Below, piece after piece: positions 43,801 to 54,100 of a stretch of DNA of 64,000 bases. A program made the translations under genes and the position numbers. This stretch comes from Streptomyces pilosus (lineage in GTDB: Bacteria > Actinomycetota > Actinomycetes > Streptomycetales > Streptomycetaceae). The stretch lies in assembly GCF_014649835.1 (NCBI RefSeq), contig NZ_BMTU01000016.1:1-64000 (forward strand). Direction: 5' to 3'. Below the pieces are notes generated by a model, which was not told where the DNA came from, ran no database searches, and was given only the letters and a program-made list of their open reading frames with translations. Every line of letters starts with the position of its first letter. The first letter of the stretch is position 1.

Positions 43801-46246
43801 CGCCGCACTGGAGGGAACCTCCGCCCGCTGCACGGTCACCGACGTCAGCGCCCACTTCGTGGCGGCGCTGCGTGCCCGGAGCGTGCCGCGCGGTCACGGC
43901 ACGGTCGACACCGCGGTCCTCGACATCACGGCCGACCCCGCCGCCCAGGGATTCTCCCCGGCCTCCTACGACCTGGTCGTCGGCCTCGACGTGGTCCACG
44001 CGACACCGGACGTCCACGACACCCTGCGCCGGCTGCGCACCCTGCTCGCACCCGCCGGCACGCTGGCGCTGATCGAGACGACCGCCCGGGACCGCTGGAT
44101 ACCGATGGTGTGGGGCCTCACCGAAGGATGGTGGAACGCCCGCGACGGCCGATGCGGAGGACCGCTGCTGTCCGCCGAGGAATGGTGCGCTGCGCTGCGG
44201 GCCGCCGGCCTCGCCGTCGACGGGGCCGTGCCGGGCCCGGCCGAACCGACCGCGGACGCCGCCCTCCTGCTCGCCCGCCGGGCCGGGGACCCGGCCTCGC
44301 CGGATGCCGGTACGGCCGGCGGCACCCCGGCCGGCCGGGAGACGCCCGCCCGCGTCCCGGACCCCGCACGGTGGACGTACCGCACCGGCTGGCACAGCGC
44401 GGTCAGTCCGGTTCCCGGCCCCGACCCGGCCGGCCGTACCTGCCTGGTCTTCGGGGAAGGCGACCTCGGGGACCGCGTCTGCCGACTGCTGGGGGAGCGG
44501 GACGTGCGGGTGGTGCGCGTACGGCCCGCCGGGCACCCGGCCGACGGCGCTGCGGACGTCCACGGCGTGGACCCGGCCGACCCGGACGCCCATCAGAGGC
44601 TCGTGGACACCCTGACCGAGCGGGGCGTGACCGTCGACCTCATCGCACACCTGTGGAACGCGGAGTGCCCGGTGACCGGTCTCGAAGCGGTCGAGGAGGC
44701 CAGGACGCGCGGTCTGCACAGCGTGCTGGACACCGTCCGGGCGCTGTCCCGCACCGAACGGGGAACCCCCCGACGACTGCTGATCGCGACGGCCGGTGGC
44801 CAGGACGTGCTCGGCGGCGACCTGCGCCATCCCGAACAGTCCCTGCTCACCGCCGCCGCCAAGGTGCTGCCGCGGGAGTATCCCGATCTCGCCTGCACCG
44901 TCGTCGACCTGGCGCCCGACGCGCCCGACGACCCGAAGCGACAGGCCGAGCAGGTGGTCGCCGAACTCCTCGCGGCCGAGACCCCGCCCCTCGTCGCCCA
45001 CCGGGGCCGGCGCCGCTGGCTGCAGCACGTGCGGCAGCACCCGCTTCCCGCCCCCGACCCCGCCCGTCCCCTGGTCCGGCGCGGGGGCGGTTACCTGGTG
45101 TGCGGCGGACTCGGCGGCGTCGGACTCGTCCTCTCCGAGCACATGCTGCGGGAGGGCGGACAGGTGCTGCTCACGCGCCGCACTCCGTTCCCGCCCCGGA
45201 GCCGATGGGCCGAACTGCCGGCCGACAGCCCCGACGGGCGCATCGCTCGACGCCTCCTGGCCGCCGAAGGCTCCGGCGGACGCGCCCTCGTGCTCCACGC
45301 CGACCTCACCGACCTCACCGCCATGCAGCACGTCGTGGCCACGGCACACCGCGAGTTCGGCGGCCTGCACGGCGTGGTGCACGCCGCCGGCGTCACGGAC
45401 CCCGCCGGTGTCGTCCAACGCCGCGACCGCAGCGGCACCGACCGGGCCGTCGCCTCCAAGACGACCGGCACGCTGGTCCTCGAACGCGCTCTGGCCGGCA
45501 CCACGCCCGATTTCGTCCTGCTGTGCTCCTCCATCGGCACCGAGCTGTACAAGCTCAAGTACGGCGAGGTGGGCTACGTGGCGGCCAACGAGTTCCTCAA
45601 CGCCTTCGCCCACAGCCGCCGGGCCCTCGGCATGCCGGTGGTCGCCGTCGGCTGGACCGACTGGCTGGAGGGCGGCATGTGGACCACGGCCCGCCGCGAA
45701 CTGGACAGGCGGTACCAGGTGGACGCCCCCGACGGGATCCACCCCGCCGACGACCTGCTCCTCGGTCTCACCGACGCCGAGGGCGTCGAGGTGTTCCGCC
45801 GCGTGGCGCATGCCGACGAGCCGCACCTCCTGGTCTCCACCCAGGACCTGCAGGCGCTGCTGACCCGGCACGAGGACTACACCGTCGACGACCACCGCAG
45901 GGCCGTCCGTGGGCTGCAACGCGCTCGCGACGTACCGGCACACCCGGTGGCGGACGTACCCGCGGCGACCGGCCGGCCCGCCGAGATCACGGAGCGGACC
46001 GTCGCCGGCTGGTGGTCCCACCTGCTCGGTGTCGACGACCCGCAGCCCGACGACGACTTCTTCGCACTCGGCGGCGATTCCCTGATCGCCCTGCGGATGC
46101 TCGCGGTCGCCGAGGAGGAGGCGGGCGCCGAAGTGTCCCTGCCGTGGTTCTTCAACCACCCCACCGTCGCCGAGCTGGTGGCGGAGATCAACCGGTTGCG
46201 GCGGCACACCGATGCCGTCGGAGGCGAGGAACGGGTGCTGCTGTGA
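40808..46246 (+). CDS. PKS module KS-AT(remnant)-cMT-KR-ACP
   Basis: The 1,812-residue protein has a KS (40,860-42,150; active-site Cys190 in GSACSSSL, EAHGTGT, IGHLDAAAG), an AT remnant (42,180-43,160), a C-methyltransferase (43,500-44,280; VLEVGAGGG), a KR (44,380-45,850; GGLGGVG, and Ser/Tyr/Asn in LLCSSIG...GYVAANEF) and an ACP (46,000-46,200; GGDSL). The AT part keeps both flanking linkers but lacks GQGSQ, has GAGTGE where GHSLGE belongs, and lacks HAFH, so it cannot load an extender. KS-MT-KR-ACP after an Ala module fits bleomycin BlmVIII, which makes 4-amino-3-hydroxy-2-methylpentanoate. A TTA codon lies at 43,748. GTGA overlaps at both ends. Confidence 0.94.
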   Translation: MSVPTFPPPAGDEDEDIDTIAVVGMACRLPGADTPEQLWANLRDGRSAVRRFRAEEAADIPGRPPVIGHPAFVGAEGLLDGVDLFDADLFGYAPREAQIMDPQHRIGLEVAWDAFESAGYDPAEAEGPVGVFLSAGFSSYLVRNLLTDPEAARVLGGLSLLVHNDKDFLATGVSHRLGLRGPSIAVGSACSSSLAAVHLAARSLQSYECDLALAGGVSVQVPQRQGYLHAPDGIYSPSGACRPFDRAADGTVGGSGAGMVLLKRLSDAVRDGDHIHAVVLGSALNNDGRDKIGFTAPSVRGQSEVIAEAHAVSGVSADTVGYVEAHGTGTALGDPVEIEALTKAFRHTTDRRGYCAVGSLKAAIGHLDAAAGIAGFIAGVLVAREGTVPPSPYFRAPNPAIDFAGSPFFVTTEARPLPGPHGSRRVGVSSFGVGGTNAHVVLQESPAPGPRPEPGGEAPLLLSGRDQDTLRRTADRLRRHLIEAPGTSLADIARTLSGKRAFPHRRVVLAPDTATAVRALEAAPEEPAVARRVVFTLPDPTALSRADLHALAAEPAVARALNALIDRAARSDVIVPRPDDARASRPVTGAPATAFAVQYALVEALAGWGVRPAAVSGAGTGELTAAVVAGMLTPVQALRLLAAATPGERAAALADPAPSAPSLPCLGARSEGPVTGRHLLRPDFGAPAPGDTAEPVPHPDPGPGAPLLDVRLGFPGGPASTPALRRTAWSPPGPTGEGPVPVLAALWEAGVDLKLDTFHRDRGARRATVPGHVFRRTRHWVGPPAVPAGALAPVLEELHHAVGRERPSTLADRPAALAALDGLCAELALAHLTDDPHGDFLRAGRTVDELATRLGTLPAYRPFLEYQLSLLVEDGLAVRDGARHTLTTTRQADPEGHAARIRARHPDVAGIAELLLHCGRGYRDGLRRPGAGLAVLHPRGEGDPAARLLTERTTPYSWADPLASTVARFARRLADGRDQPLRVLEVGAGGGRLTQHLVAALEGTSARCTVTDVSAHFVAALRARSVPRGHGTVDTAVLDITADPAAQGFSPASYDLVVGLDVVHATPDVHDTLRRLRTLLAPAGTLALIETTARDRWIPMVWGLTEGWWNARDGRCGGPLLSAEEWCAALRAAGLAVDGAVPGPAEPTADAALLLARRAGDPASPDAGTAGGTPAGRETPARVPDPARWTYRTGWHSAVSPVPGPDPAGRTCLVFGEGDLGDRVCRLLGERDVRVVRVRPAGHPADGAADVHGVDPADPDAHQRLVDTLTERGVTVDLIAHLWNAECPVTGLEAVEEARTRGLHSVLDTVRALSRTERGTPRRLLIATAGGQDVLGGDLRHPEQSLLTAAAKVLPREYPDLACTVVDLAPDAPDDPKRQAEQVVAELLAAETPPLVAHRGRRRWLQHVRQHPLPAPDPARPLVRRGGGYLVCGGLGGVGLVLSEHMLREGGQVLLTRRTPFPPRSRWAELPADSPDGRIARRLLAAEGSGGRALVLHADLTDLTAMQHVVATAHREFGGLHGVVHAAGVTDPAGVVQRRDRSGTDRAVASKTTGTLVLERALAGTTPDFVLLCSSIGTELYKLKYGEVGYVAANEFLNAFAHSRRALGMPVVAVGWTDWLEGGMWTTARRELDRRYQVDAPDGIHPADDLLLGLTDAEGVEVFRRVAHADEPHLLVSTQDLQALLTRHEDYTVDDHRRAVRGLQRARDVPAHPVADVPAATGRPAEITERTVAGWWSHLLGVDDPQPDDDFFALGGDSLIALRMLAVAEEEAGAEVSLPWFFNHPTVAELVAEINRLRRHTDAVGGEERVLL

Positions 46247-48174
46247 CCATCGAGGACCACTACACGGATTTGGTGGCGCGCGGCGTGCGGCTGGCCGCCG
46301 AGGACGGCCGGCTTCGCTGCACGGCCCCGGCCGGCGTGCTCACCGACGCGCTGCTGCGCGAAGTGTCCGCGCGCAAGGACGAGTTGCTCACCCACCTCGC
46401 CGGACGCCGGGTGCCGCTGTCCTTCGCGCAGGAACAGCTCTGGGTGGCGCACCGTCTCGACCCGGCCGGCTCGGCCTACCACGAGCCCGTGCTCGTCGAG
46501 CTCGACGGCCCGCTGCGCCCGACGGCACTGCGCCGCGCGCTCGATGCTGTGTACCACCGGCACGAGACGCTGCGCACGGTGTACCCCACCCACCGGGGGC
46601 GGCCCCATCAGGTGGTCCTCGGACCCGGTCCCTGCCCGTTCACCGTCGTCGACCTCTCGGGTCTCCCGGCGCACACCCGTGAAGAGGCCGCCCGGCAGCA
46701 GGCGGAGCGAGAGGTGCGTCGCCCGTTCGACCTGACGCACGGACCCCTGCTGCGCGCCGTCCTGTTCGTGCTCGACACCGAGCGGCACCGGCTGCTGCTG
46801 ACACGCCACCACATCGCCGGGGACGGCTGGTCCCTGGGACTGCTGCTGGGCGACCTCGGCGACGCCTACAGCGCCGCGGCTCGTACGGACGAGCACCCGG
46901 TGCTGCCCGAGAACGACGTCCGTTACACGGACTTCGCCGAGTGGCAGCGCGCCACCCGACGCGACGACCCCCTCGGCGCCCGGGGCGCGGAGCGGGTCCG
47001 CGCGCTGCGCGGCGCCCCCACCAGCCTGCGGCTGCCACCCCCGAAGGCCGCCCGGCCGGCCCCCGGAGCCGCACCGGGCGACGCGCGCATCGCCCGGACG
47101 GTCGCCCTGCGCCTCGATCCGGAACTCGCCGCCGGCATCCGCACCCTGGCCGAGCGCGGCCGGATCACCCCGTTCACCGTCCTGCTCACCGCCTACGCCA
47201 CCGCCCTCGGCCACTGCTGCGGCCAGCACGACCTGCTGATCGGCACCCCGGTGGCCGGGCGCCCCCGGACCGAATACGAACAGGTCGTCGGTACCTTCGC
47301 CAACCTCGTGCCGATCCGGATCCGCTTGGAGGGGAACCCCGCCGTCGACACCCTGCTGCGCCGCGTCCACGCGGAGGCGCTGGCCGCGCTGGAGGCGCGC
47401 GACGTGCCCTTCGCGGCGCTCGTCGCCGAGACAGCGCCCGGCCGGGGCTTCGACGCCGACCCGCTGTGCCAGGCCACTTTCTCCTTGCAGAACCTCCCCC
47501 CGGCCCGGGCGGCGCTGCCAGGACTGCGCACCGGACTGCTCCCCCCGCCGGAGGTGGCGCCCAAGGGCGCCTTGACCACCATCGCGACCCCGGTCGACGG
47601 CGGCTACGAGGTGACGCTCGCCCACGACCCCGCACGCATCGACGACGAGACCGTGCGCGCTCTCGCCGACGGCTTCGAGAGGGTGCTGCGGCAGGCCGTG
47701 GCCGATCCGGCGGCGACCCTGGCCCAAGCCGTAGGTCCCGATGTCCTGAGCCAGGTCACGGACCCCACCCCGACTGTCGGCGAACCCCGGCCGGAGCCCA
47801 AGGCCGAGCCGTCCGCCGTCGCGGCACCAGATGCCGCCCGAGCGCCCGCGACGCCCACGCAGCACCGGCTGGCTGAGCTCTGGCGGGAACTGCTGTCGCT
47901 GCCGCCGGACGCCGCCCCGGACATCCACGCCAACTTCTTCGATCTCGGCGGGGACTCCATCAAACTCACCCAACTGCTGGCCTGGGTGATGGACGTCTTC
48001 GGGATCGACCTGCCGGTGCGCCGGATCCACGAACTGCTCGACATCGCGTCGCTCGCGTCCGCCGTCGACGACGCCGTGCGCCGGCGGGACGAGGAGGCCG
48101 ACGCCGCCCTCGCCGCCCTCGTGCGCGAGGTGGAAGAACTGCCCGAGGAGGAGCTACGCAAGCGACTGCGCTGA
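46243..48174 (+). CDS. NRPS C-T didomain protein without an adenylation domain
   Basis: The 643-residue protein starts with a TubC-type docking domain (YTDLVARGVRLAAEDGRLRCTAPAGVLTDALLREVSARKDELL, about 5-48), then a C domain (LSFAQEQLWVAHRLDP, catalytic TRHHIAGDGWS at 46,801), a Pro/Ala-rich linker and a T domain (NFFDLGGDSIKL), ending with an acidic helix (LPEEELRKRLR). No A domain lies between C and T, so the amino acid must be loaded in trans. In bleomycin the matching position (BlmVII) is C-A-T for Thr; in zorbamycin, as I recall, beta-hydroxyvaline takes its place. GTG 46243 overlaps the PKS stop (GTGA). The longer upstream frame is an antiframe shadow. Confidence 0.92.
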   Translation: MTIEDHYTDLVARGVRLAAEDGRLRCTAPAGVLTDALLREVSARKDELLTHLAGRRVPLSFAQEQLWVAHRLDPAGSAYHEPVLVELDGPLRPTALRRALDAVYHRHETLRTVYPTHRGRPHQVVLGPGPCPFTVVDLSGLPAHTREEAARQQAEREVRRPFDLTHGPLLRAVLFVLDTERHRLLLTRHHIAGDGWSLGLLLGDLGDAYSAAARTDEHPVLPENDVRYTDFAEWQRATRRDDPLGARGAERVRALRGAPTSLRLPPPKAARPAPGAAPGDARIARTVALRLDPELAAGIRTLAERGRITPFTVLLTAYATALGHCCGQHDLLIGTPVAGRPRTEYEQVVGTFANLVPIRIRLEGNPAVDTLLRRVHAEALAALEARDVPFAALVAETAPGRGFDADPLCQATFSLQNLPPARAALPGLRTGLLPPPEVAPKGALTTIATPVDGGYEVTLAHDPARIDDETVRALADGFERVLRQAVADPAATLAQAVGPDVLSQVTDPTPTVGEPRPEPKAEPSAVAAPDAARAPATPTQHRLAELWRELLSLPPDAAPDIHANFFDLGGDSIKLTQLLAWVMDVFGIDLPVRRIHELLDIASLASAVDDAVRRRDEEADAALAALVREVEELPEEELRKRLR

Positions 48175-51100
48175 CCCGACCCCCCTCCGGGCGGGCCACC
48201 CACATCATCGACGCGCTCCTCCGGCACGCCGACGCCACACCCGACCGCACCGCCTACGTCTTCCTCGGCGACGGGGAGAACGAGACCGAACGGCTCACCT
48301 TCGCGGCTCTGCGCGATCGGGTCGCGGCCGTCGCCGGCATGGTGTCGGAGCACTGCCCTCCCGGCTCACGCGCGCTGATCGCCTACCCCTCCGGGCCGGA
48401 GTACGTCCTGGGCTTCCTGGGGTGCCTGTACGCGGGCGTCGTCGCCGTCCCCTGCGACGTGCCGAGCCGGGGTCCGGGGCGGGAGCGATTCGCGTCGCTC
48501 GTCGCCGACGCCGAACCGGCCGTCGTGCTGACCGACACTCCCGCGGACGGCCCGCCTCACCTCGACATCCGCGCGGCGGGCGGCGGTGCCACCGTGCCCG
48601 CGCACCGGCCCGGCGCCGACGCCCCGGCATTCCTCCAGTACACCTCCGGCTCCACGCGTGAGCCGCGCGGCGTCGTCATCACACACGCCAACCTCATGGC
48701 GAACGAACGGATGATCGCCGAGGCGTGCGGGCACGACGCCGAGTCGACTTTCGTGGGATGGCTGCCGCTCTTCCACGACATGGGCATGGTCGCCAACGTC
48801 CTTCAGCCGCTGTACCTGGGCGCCTGCGGGGTACTCATGCCTCCCGAGGCGTTCCTGCGCAAGCCCGCCCGCTGGCTGCGTGCCATCTCCCGGTACCGCG
48901 CCCACACCAGCGGCGGCCCCAACTTCGCGTACGAACTGTGCGCCGAGCGCATCCGCCCCGAGGAAGCCGAAGGGCTGGAGCTGAGCAGCTGGCGGGTCGC
49001 CTACAACGGCGCCGAGCCGGTGCGGGCGGACACCCTGGCCCGTTTCGAGCGGCGCTTCGCGCGGAACGGACTGCGCGCCGAGGCGGCCTTCCCCTGCTTC
49101 GGCCTCGCCGAGGCGACCCTGATCGTGAGCGGCACGCCCAAGGACTCCCCGGCCCGCGTCCTGCGCGCCGACGCCGTCGCGCTGGACGCCGGCACGGTCC
49201 GCCCGGCCGCGCCGGGTGCGGACTCCGTGCCGCTGGTCAGCAGCGGCCGGGCGGTGCCCGGCACCGACATCCGTATCGTCGCCACCTCCACCGGCCGCGC
49301 GTGCGCCGACGGGCAGGTCGGCGAGATCTGGGTGGACAGTCCCAGCGTGGCACGCGCGTACTGGCGCCGGCCCGACGAGTCGCAGACGCTCAACGCGCGG
49401 CTGGAGGCCGACGGACCTCGTCATCTGCGCACCGGCGACCTGGGCGCGCTGGTCGACCGGGAGCTGTACGTCACCGGCCGGCACAAGGACCTGATCGTCG
49501 TGCGTGGGCGCAACCACCATCCTCAGGACGTGGAGTGGACGGCCGAACGCGCGCACCCGCTGCTGCGGCCCTCCTGCAGCGCTGCCTTCTCATTGGACCG
49601 GGGCGGCCGCGAACTCGCGGTGCTTCTCTGCGAGTTCCGCGAGGGCGCGGACTCCGACGCCGCCGCCGAGGCGGCTGCCGCGGTGCGTGCCGCCGTCCTC
49701 GCCGAGCACGGCGTGGAGATCGACGAGATCGCCTTCGTGCCCAGGGGAACAGTCCGCAAGACGACCAGTGGAAAGGTCCGCCGCCAGTGGTGTCGGCAGC
49801 GCCACGGCGATGGCGCGCTGCCCGTGGTGGCCACGTTCATCCGCTCCTTGCGTCCGGACGCGTCGGCCGCCCCCGACTGGCCGACGCCGGCGACCCTGCG
49901 CTCGGTGACGCGCGAGCGGGCGCGGCACCTGCTGTCCCGTGCGCTCCTGGGAGCGGCCGGGGTCGCTCCGGGGGCAGGCGACCCTGCGGCCACCCTGGTC
50001 GCGGCGGGCATGGACTCGCTGACGGCCCTGCAACTGCACCAGGACCTGGAGAACCGCTACGACGTGGTGCTGCCGCCGGCCGCGCTCCTCGGCGACGCGT
50101 CGGTCACGGACGTCGCCGAGGGTGTTCTGCGGACCCTGCCCCCCGACGCCGGGGCACGCACTCCGCCCTCCGCCGACGGCGTTCTCGCCTCCGGAACGCG
50201 GGAGTTCCCGCTCTCCCCGGGACAGCGCGCCCTGTGGTTCGAACATCATGCGGTACCCGGCAACACCGCGTACCACCTGGCCCGGGCGCTGCGCGTCGAA
50301 GGACCGTTCGACGAGACCCGGCTGGCCGCTGCTGTGGACCGGGTCGTCGCCCGTCACGCCCTGCTCCGCACCTGCTTCCCCGACCGGGGTGGCGAACCCG
50401 TCAACCGGGTGCTGCCCACGGGGCCGCGCCTGGTGTGCACGGACGCGACCGAGATGTCCGAAGCCGCTTTCGCCCAGACCCTCCGGAGAGCGGCCGTCGC
50501 GCCGTTCGCCCTCGACGACACCCCGCCGGTGCGGTTCACCTGGTTCCGGCGGGGCCCCGGAGACGGCGTCCTGCTGCTCAACGCCCACCATCTCGTCGCC
50601 GACTACTGGTCATTGGTCACGATCCTGCGGGAGCTGTTCGCCCCTCGACACGGCACCGACACCACCACGGTGCCTCGCAGTCACCGCTCCGAGACGGACT
50701 TCGCCGCGTACACCGAGGCCCGGCGGCACATCCTGGAGACGGACCGCGACCGGCTGTGGGCGCACTGGCGTGGCGTCCTCGGCACCACCGACCGTGCCGC
50801 CGTGCTGCCCCCCGACCGGCCGCGTGGCGCGTACCGCTCCTTCAGGGGTGCCCGGACCGTCTTCCGGCTGCCCGGCGACACGCTCACCGCCCTGCGCGCA
50901 CTGGCCCGTGCCCAGGGCGCCACCCTCTTCCAGGCGCTGTTCGCCGCCCACCTCGCCCTGCTGCACGACTGCACCGGGCAGGACGACGTCGTCGCCGGCA
51001 TGCTCGCCGCCGACCGCCGGCACGGCGCCACGGCCGACCTTGTCGGACACCTGGTCGACACCTTGCCCATCCGCTCCCGGCGCGCCCCCGGCGACGACTT

Positions 51101-54100
51101 CACCACCTTCCTCGCACGCACCCGCGCAGGGGTCCTGGAGGCCTTGGACCACGCCGTGCCGTTCCCCGACCTGGTCGCGGCGCTGCGGCCCGCCCGTTCC
51201 ACGGCGCATGCGCCGCTGGTGCGCACGCTGTTCGTGATGCACCGCGAACAGGGCGACGCCGACGACGGCTTCCGCACGCTGGCCCTGAACGTGCCGGGTA
51301 CACTCCGCCTGAACGGGCACACGCTGCACACCGTGCCGGTGGAGACCGGTGGCGCACAGTTCGACCTCGTCCTGTCCATGGCGGAGGTCGGGAACGAGCT
51401 CGTCGGTGTCTGGGAGTACGACACCGACCTGTTCGACGCCGCCACCGTGGACCTTCTCGGTGCACGCTTCACCACACTCCTGCGCGAGTGCGCCGCCCGT
51501 CCCGAACACCTCCTGACGCGCCATCCGGTCCTCGGTCCGGCGCAGGCCGCCCACCGGCTGCACAGCGCGCAGTACGGGCCGCTGCGCGACCGGTCCCCGG
51601 CCGACGCGCTGCACCTGCGGGTGGCCCGGCAGTCCGCGCGGGTGCCCGACGCCGCCGCCGTCACCACCGAGGACGCGGCCGGCGTCGCGCACACCCTCAG
51701 CTATGCCGCCCTGGAGCGTGCCACGGCCGCGCTCGCCGCCCGGCTGCGGGACCGGGGCATCGGTGCCGAGGACCGGGTCCTGATCGCGCTGCCCCGTGAC
51801 GTGTGGCTGCCCGTCGCCTACCTGGCGACTTGGCGCGCCGGCGCGGTCCCCGTCCCGGTCGGCCCGGACGACCCGCCCGCCCGGTGGGCTCTGATCGCCG
51901 AAGACAGCGATGCCCGCGCCGTGCTCGCCCACCACGGGTCCGCCGCCCGCTCGCTGGCTCCCGTCGCGCTCGACCCGGCGGACGGCGGGCCCGCTCCGGC
52001 CGGACCGCGCCGCGAGCCGCTCGGCGCGGCCCACCCTCAGGCCGCCGCCTGCGTGCTCTACACCTCCGGCTCCACCGGGCGGCCCAAGGGCGTGGTCCTC
52101 ACCCACGGTGGGCTCGCCAACCGCGTCGCCTGGATGGACGAGGCCTTCACCCCGCGCGCGGACGAGCGCGTCCTGCACAAGACGCCGGTCACCTTCGACG
52201 TCTCCCTGTGGGAGCTGATGTGGCCGCTCACCACCGGCGCCACCTTGGTCGTCGCGCCGCCAGGGGCCCACCGGGACGCCGTGCGGCTGCGTGACCTGAT
52301 GGACCGCCACCAGGTCACCACGACGCATTTCGTCCCCTCGGTCCTAGCCGGCTTCCTCGATGCCCACGCGCCCGAGCGCCGCCCCTGCAACGCCCGGTCG
52401 CTCCGCCAGGTGCTCTGCAGCGGCGAGGTCCTGTCCGAGAGCCTCGCCCGCCGCCTGCACGACCGCCTCACCGCGCGGCTCCACAACCTGTACGGACCCA
52501 CTGAGGCGTCGATCGACGTCACCGCCTGGCGCCGGGAGCCGGGGGAGCGGGGCCCCGTTCCCATCGGCAGGCCCCTCGCGAACACCGTGATCAGGGTGCT
52601 GGACGCCTCGGGCCGGCCCGCCGTGCCGCCGGCCGTTGGACTGTTGTGGATCGGCGGAACCGCTCCTGCCCGGGGCTACCTCGGCGCCCCGGCCGCCACC
52701 GCCCGCGCCTTCCGCCCGGACCCGTACGCCGACGAACCGGGCGCCAGACTGTACGCCTCCGGAGACCTCGCCCGGTGGCGACCCGACGGTGCCCTGGAGT
52801 TCCACGGCCGTGCCGACGACCAGGTGAAGATCTCCGGCAACCGGGTGACCCTCGGCGAGGTCACCGAGGCCCTGCGCGCCCTGCCGTTCGTCCGGGACGC
52901 CGCCGTCATCGCGCACGGCGGTGAGCTCCTCGGCTATGTCGTCCCCACCGCCGGCGCGGAGGACGACGATCCGGCACGCACCGCCGAGGCCGCGCGCCGC
53001 GCACTTCGCGAGACCCTGCCGTCCTACCTGGTCCCCAGCGCGGTGCAGGCCCTTGCAGCGCTGCCGCTGAACGGCACCGGCAAACTCGACCGAGCCAGGC
53101 TGCCCCTGACTCCGAGCCGCCCGGCGCCCACCGGTGACGCAGGTCGCCCGCCGCGCACGGAACCGGAGCGCCGTATCGCGTCGCTGTGGGAGCGTGTGCT
53201 GTCCGTGGAGGCGGTTGGCGCTGACGACGACTTCTTCGTCCTCGGCGGTGACTCCCTCACCGCGCTGCGGGTCGTGGGCACCGCGCAACGCGAGGGCATC
53301 GCCTTCTCGGTCGGCGATCTCTACGACCACCCGACCGTTGCCGCCCTCGCCCGGCACGCCGCCACGACGGACGGGCGCCCTCCGGCCGCGACCGAGCCCT
53401 TCGCCCTGTGCCCGGGGCCGCGCCCCGCCCACGTCGAGGACGCCTACCCACTGTCGATGGCGCAGCGCGCCCTGCTGTTCCAGCAGGCACACCATCCGGG
53501 GTACGAGGTCTACACGACCACGGTGACCGTGAACCGTCCCTTGGACGCCGACGCCCTGCGCACCGCGGTCCGACGGCTGATGCGCCGGCACGGCTATCTC
53601 CGCTCCTCCTTCGATCCGGCCGCCCGCCCCGAACCCCTCCAGCTCGTCCATCCGCACATGGATTGCCCCCTCACCGTGCGCGACCTGACCGGCCTCTCGC
53701 CGGCGGCGGCCGAAGCGGACCTGGCTTCCTGGCTGGAGGAGGAGCGTGGACGGCCCTTCGACACCTCGCGCGGGCCGCTGATCCGGTTCACCGCACACGA
53801 CCTCGGCGACCACCACCACTTCACGGTCAGCAGCTTCGGCCTCGACGGCTGGTGCACGGCCACCGTGGTGACCGAGGTCCTCGGCGAGGCGGCCCGACCC
53901 GGTTCCCCCGGGGCAGCCGCGCCACGGCTCGGCTACGCGGACTTCGTCGCCCTTGAGCGTCGTGCCCTGGATGAGCCGGAGCACCGTGACTTCTGGGCCC
54001 GTACCCTCGCCGGTGCCGCCCCCTGCCGCCTGCCCCGCTGGGAACCGGGGCCCCGCTCCGGCCCCGCTCGGGTGCGGCGCTCGGTGCTGCCCGTGGACGA

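Noticed and set aside
43748..46207. An 819-codon minus-strand ORF opposite the PKS (and similar ones opposite the NRPS genes, for example 31,375-33,717, 33,754-35,688, 45,877-48,030 and 52,344-54,755)
   Set aside because: These are antisense shadows of high-GC coding sequence; they have no family motifs and the plus strand encodes complete catalytic domains.
44110..46242. Upstream extension of the C-T protein frame into the PKS gene
   Set aside because: The extension is Arg/Pro/Gly-rich noise; the docking domain begins right at GTG 46243, which overlaps the PKS stop as GTGA.
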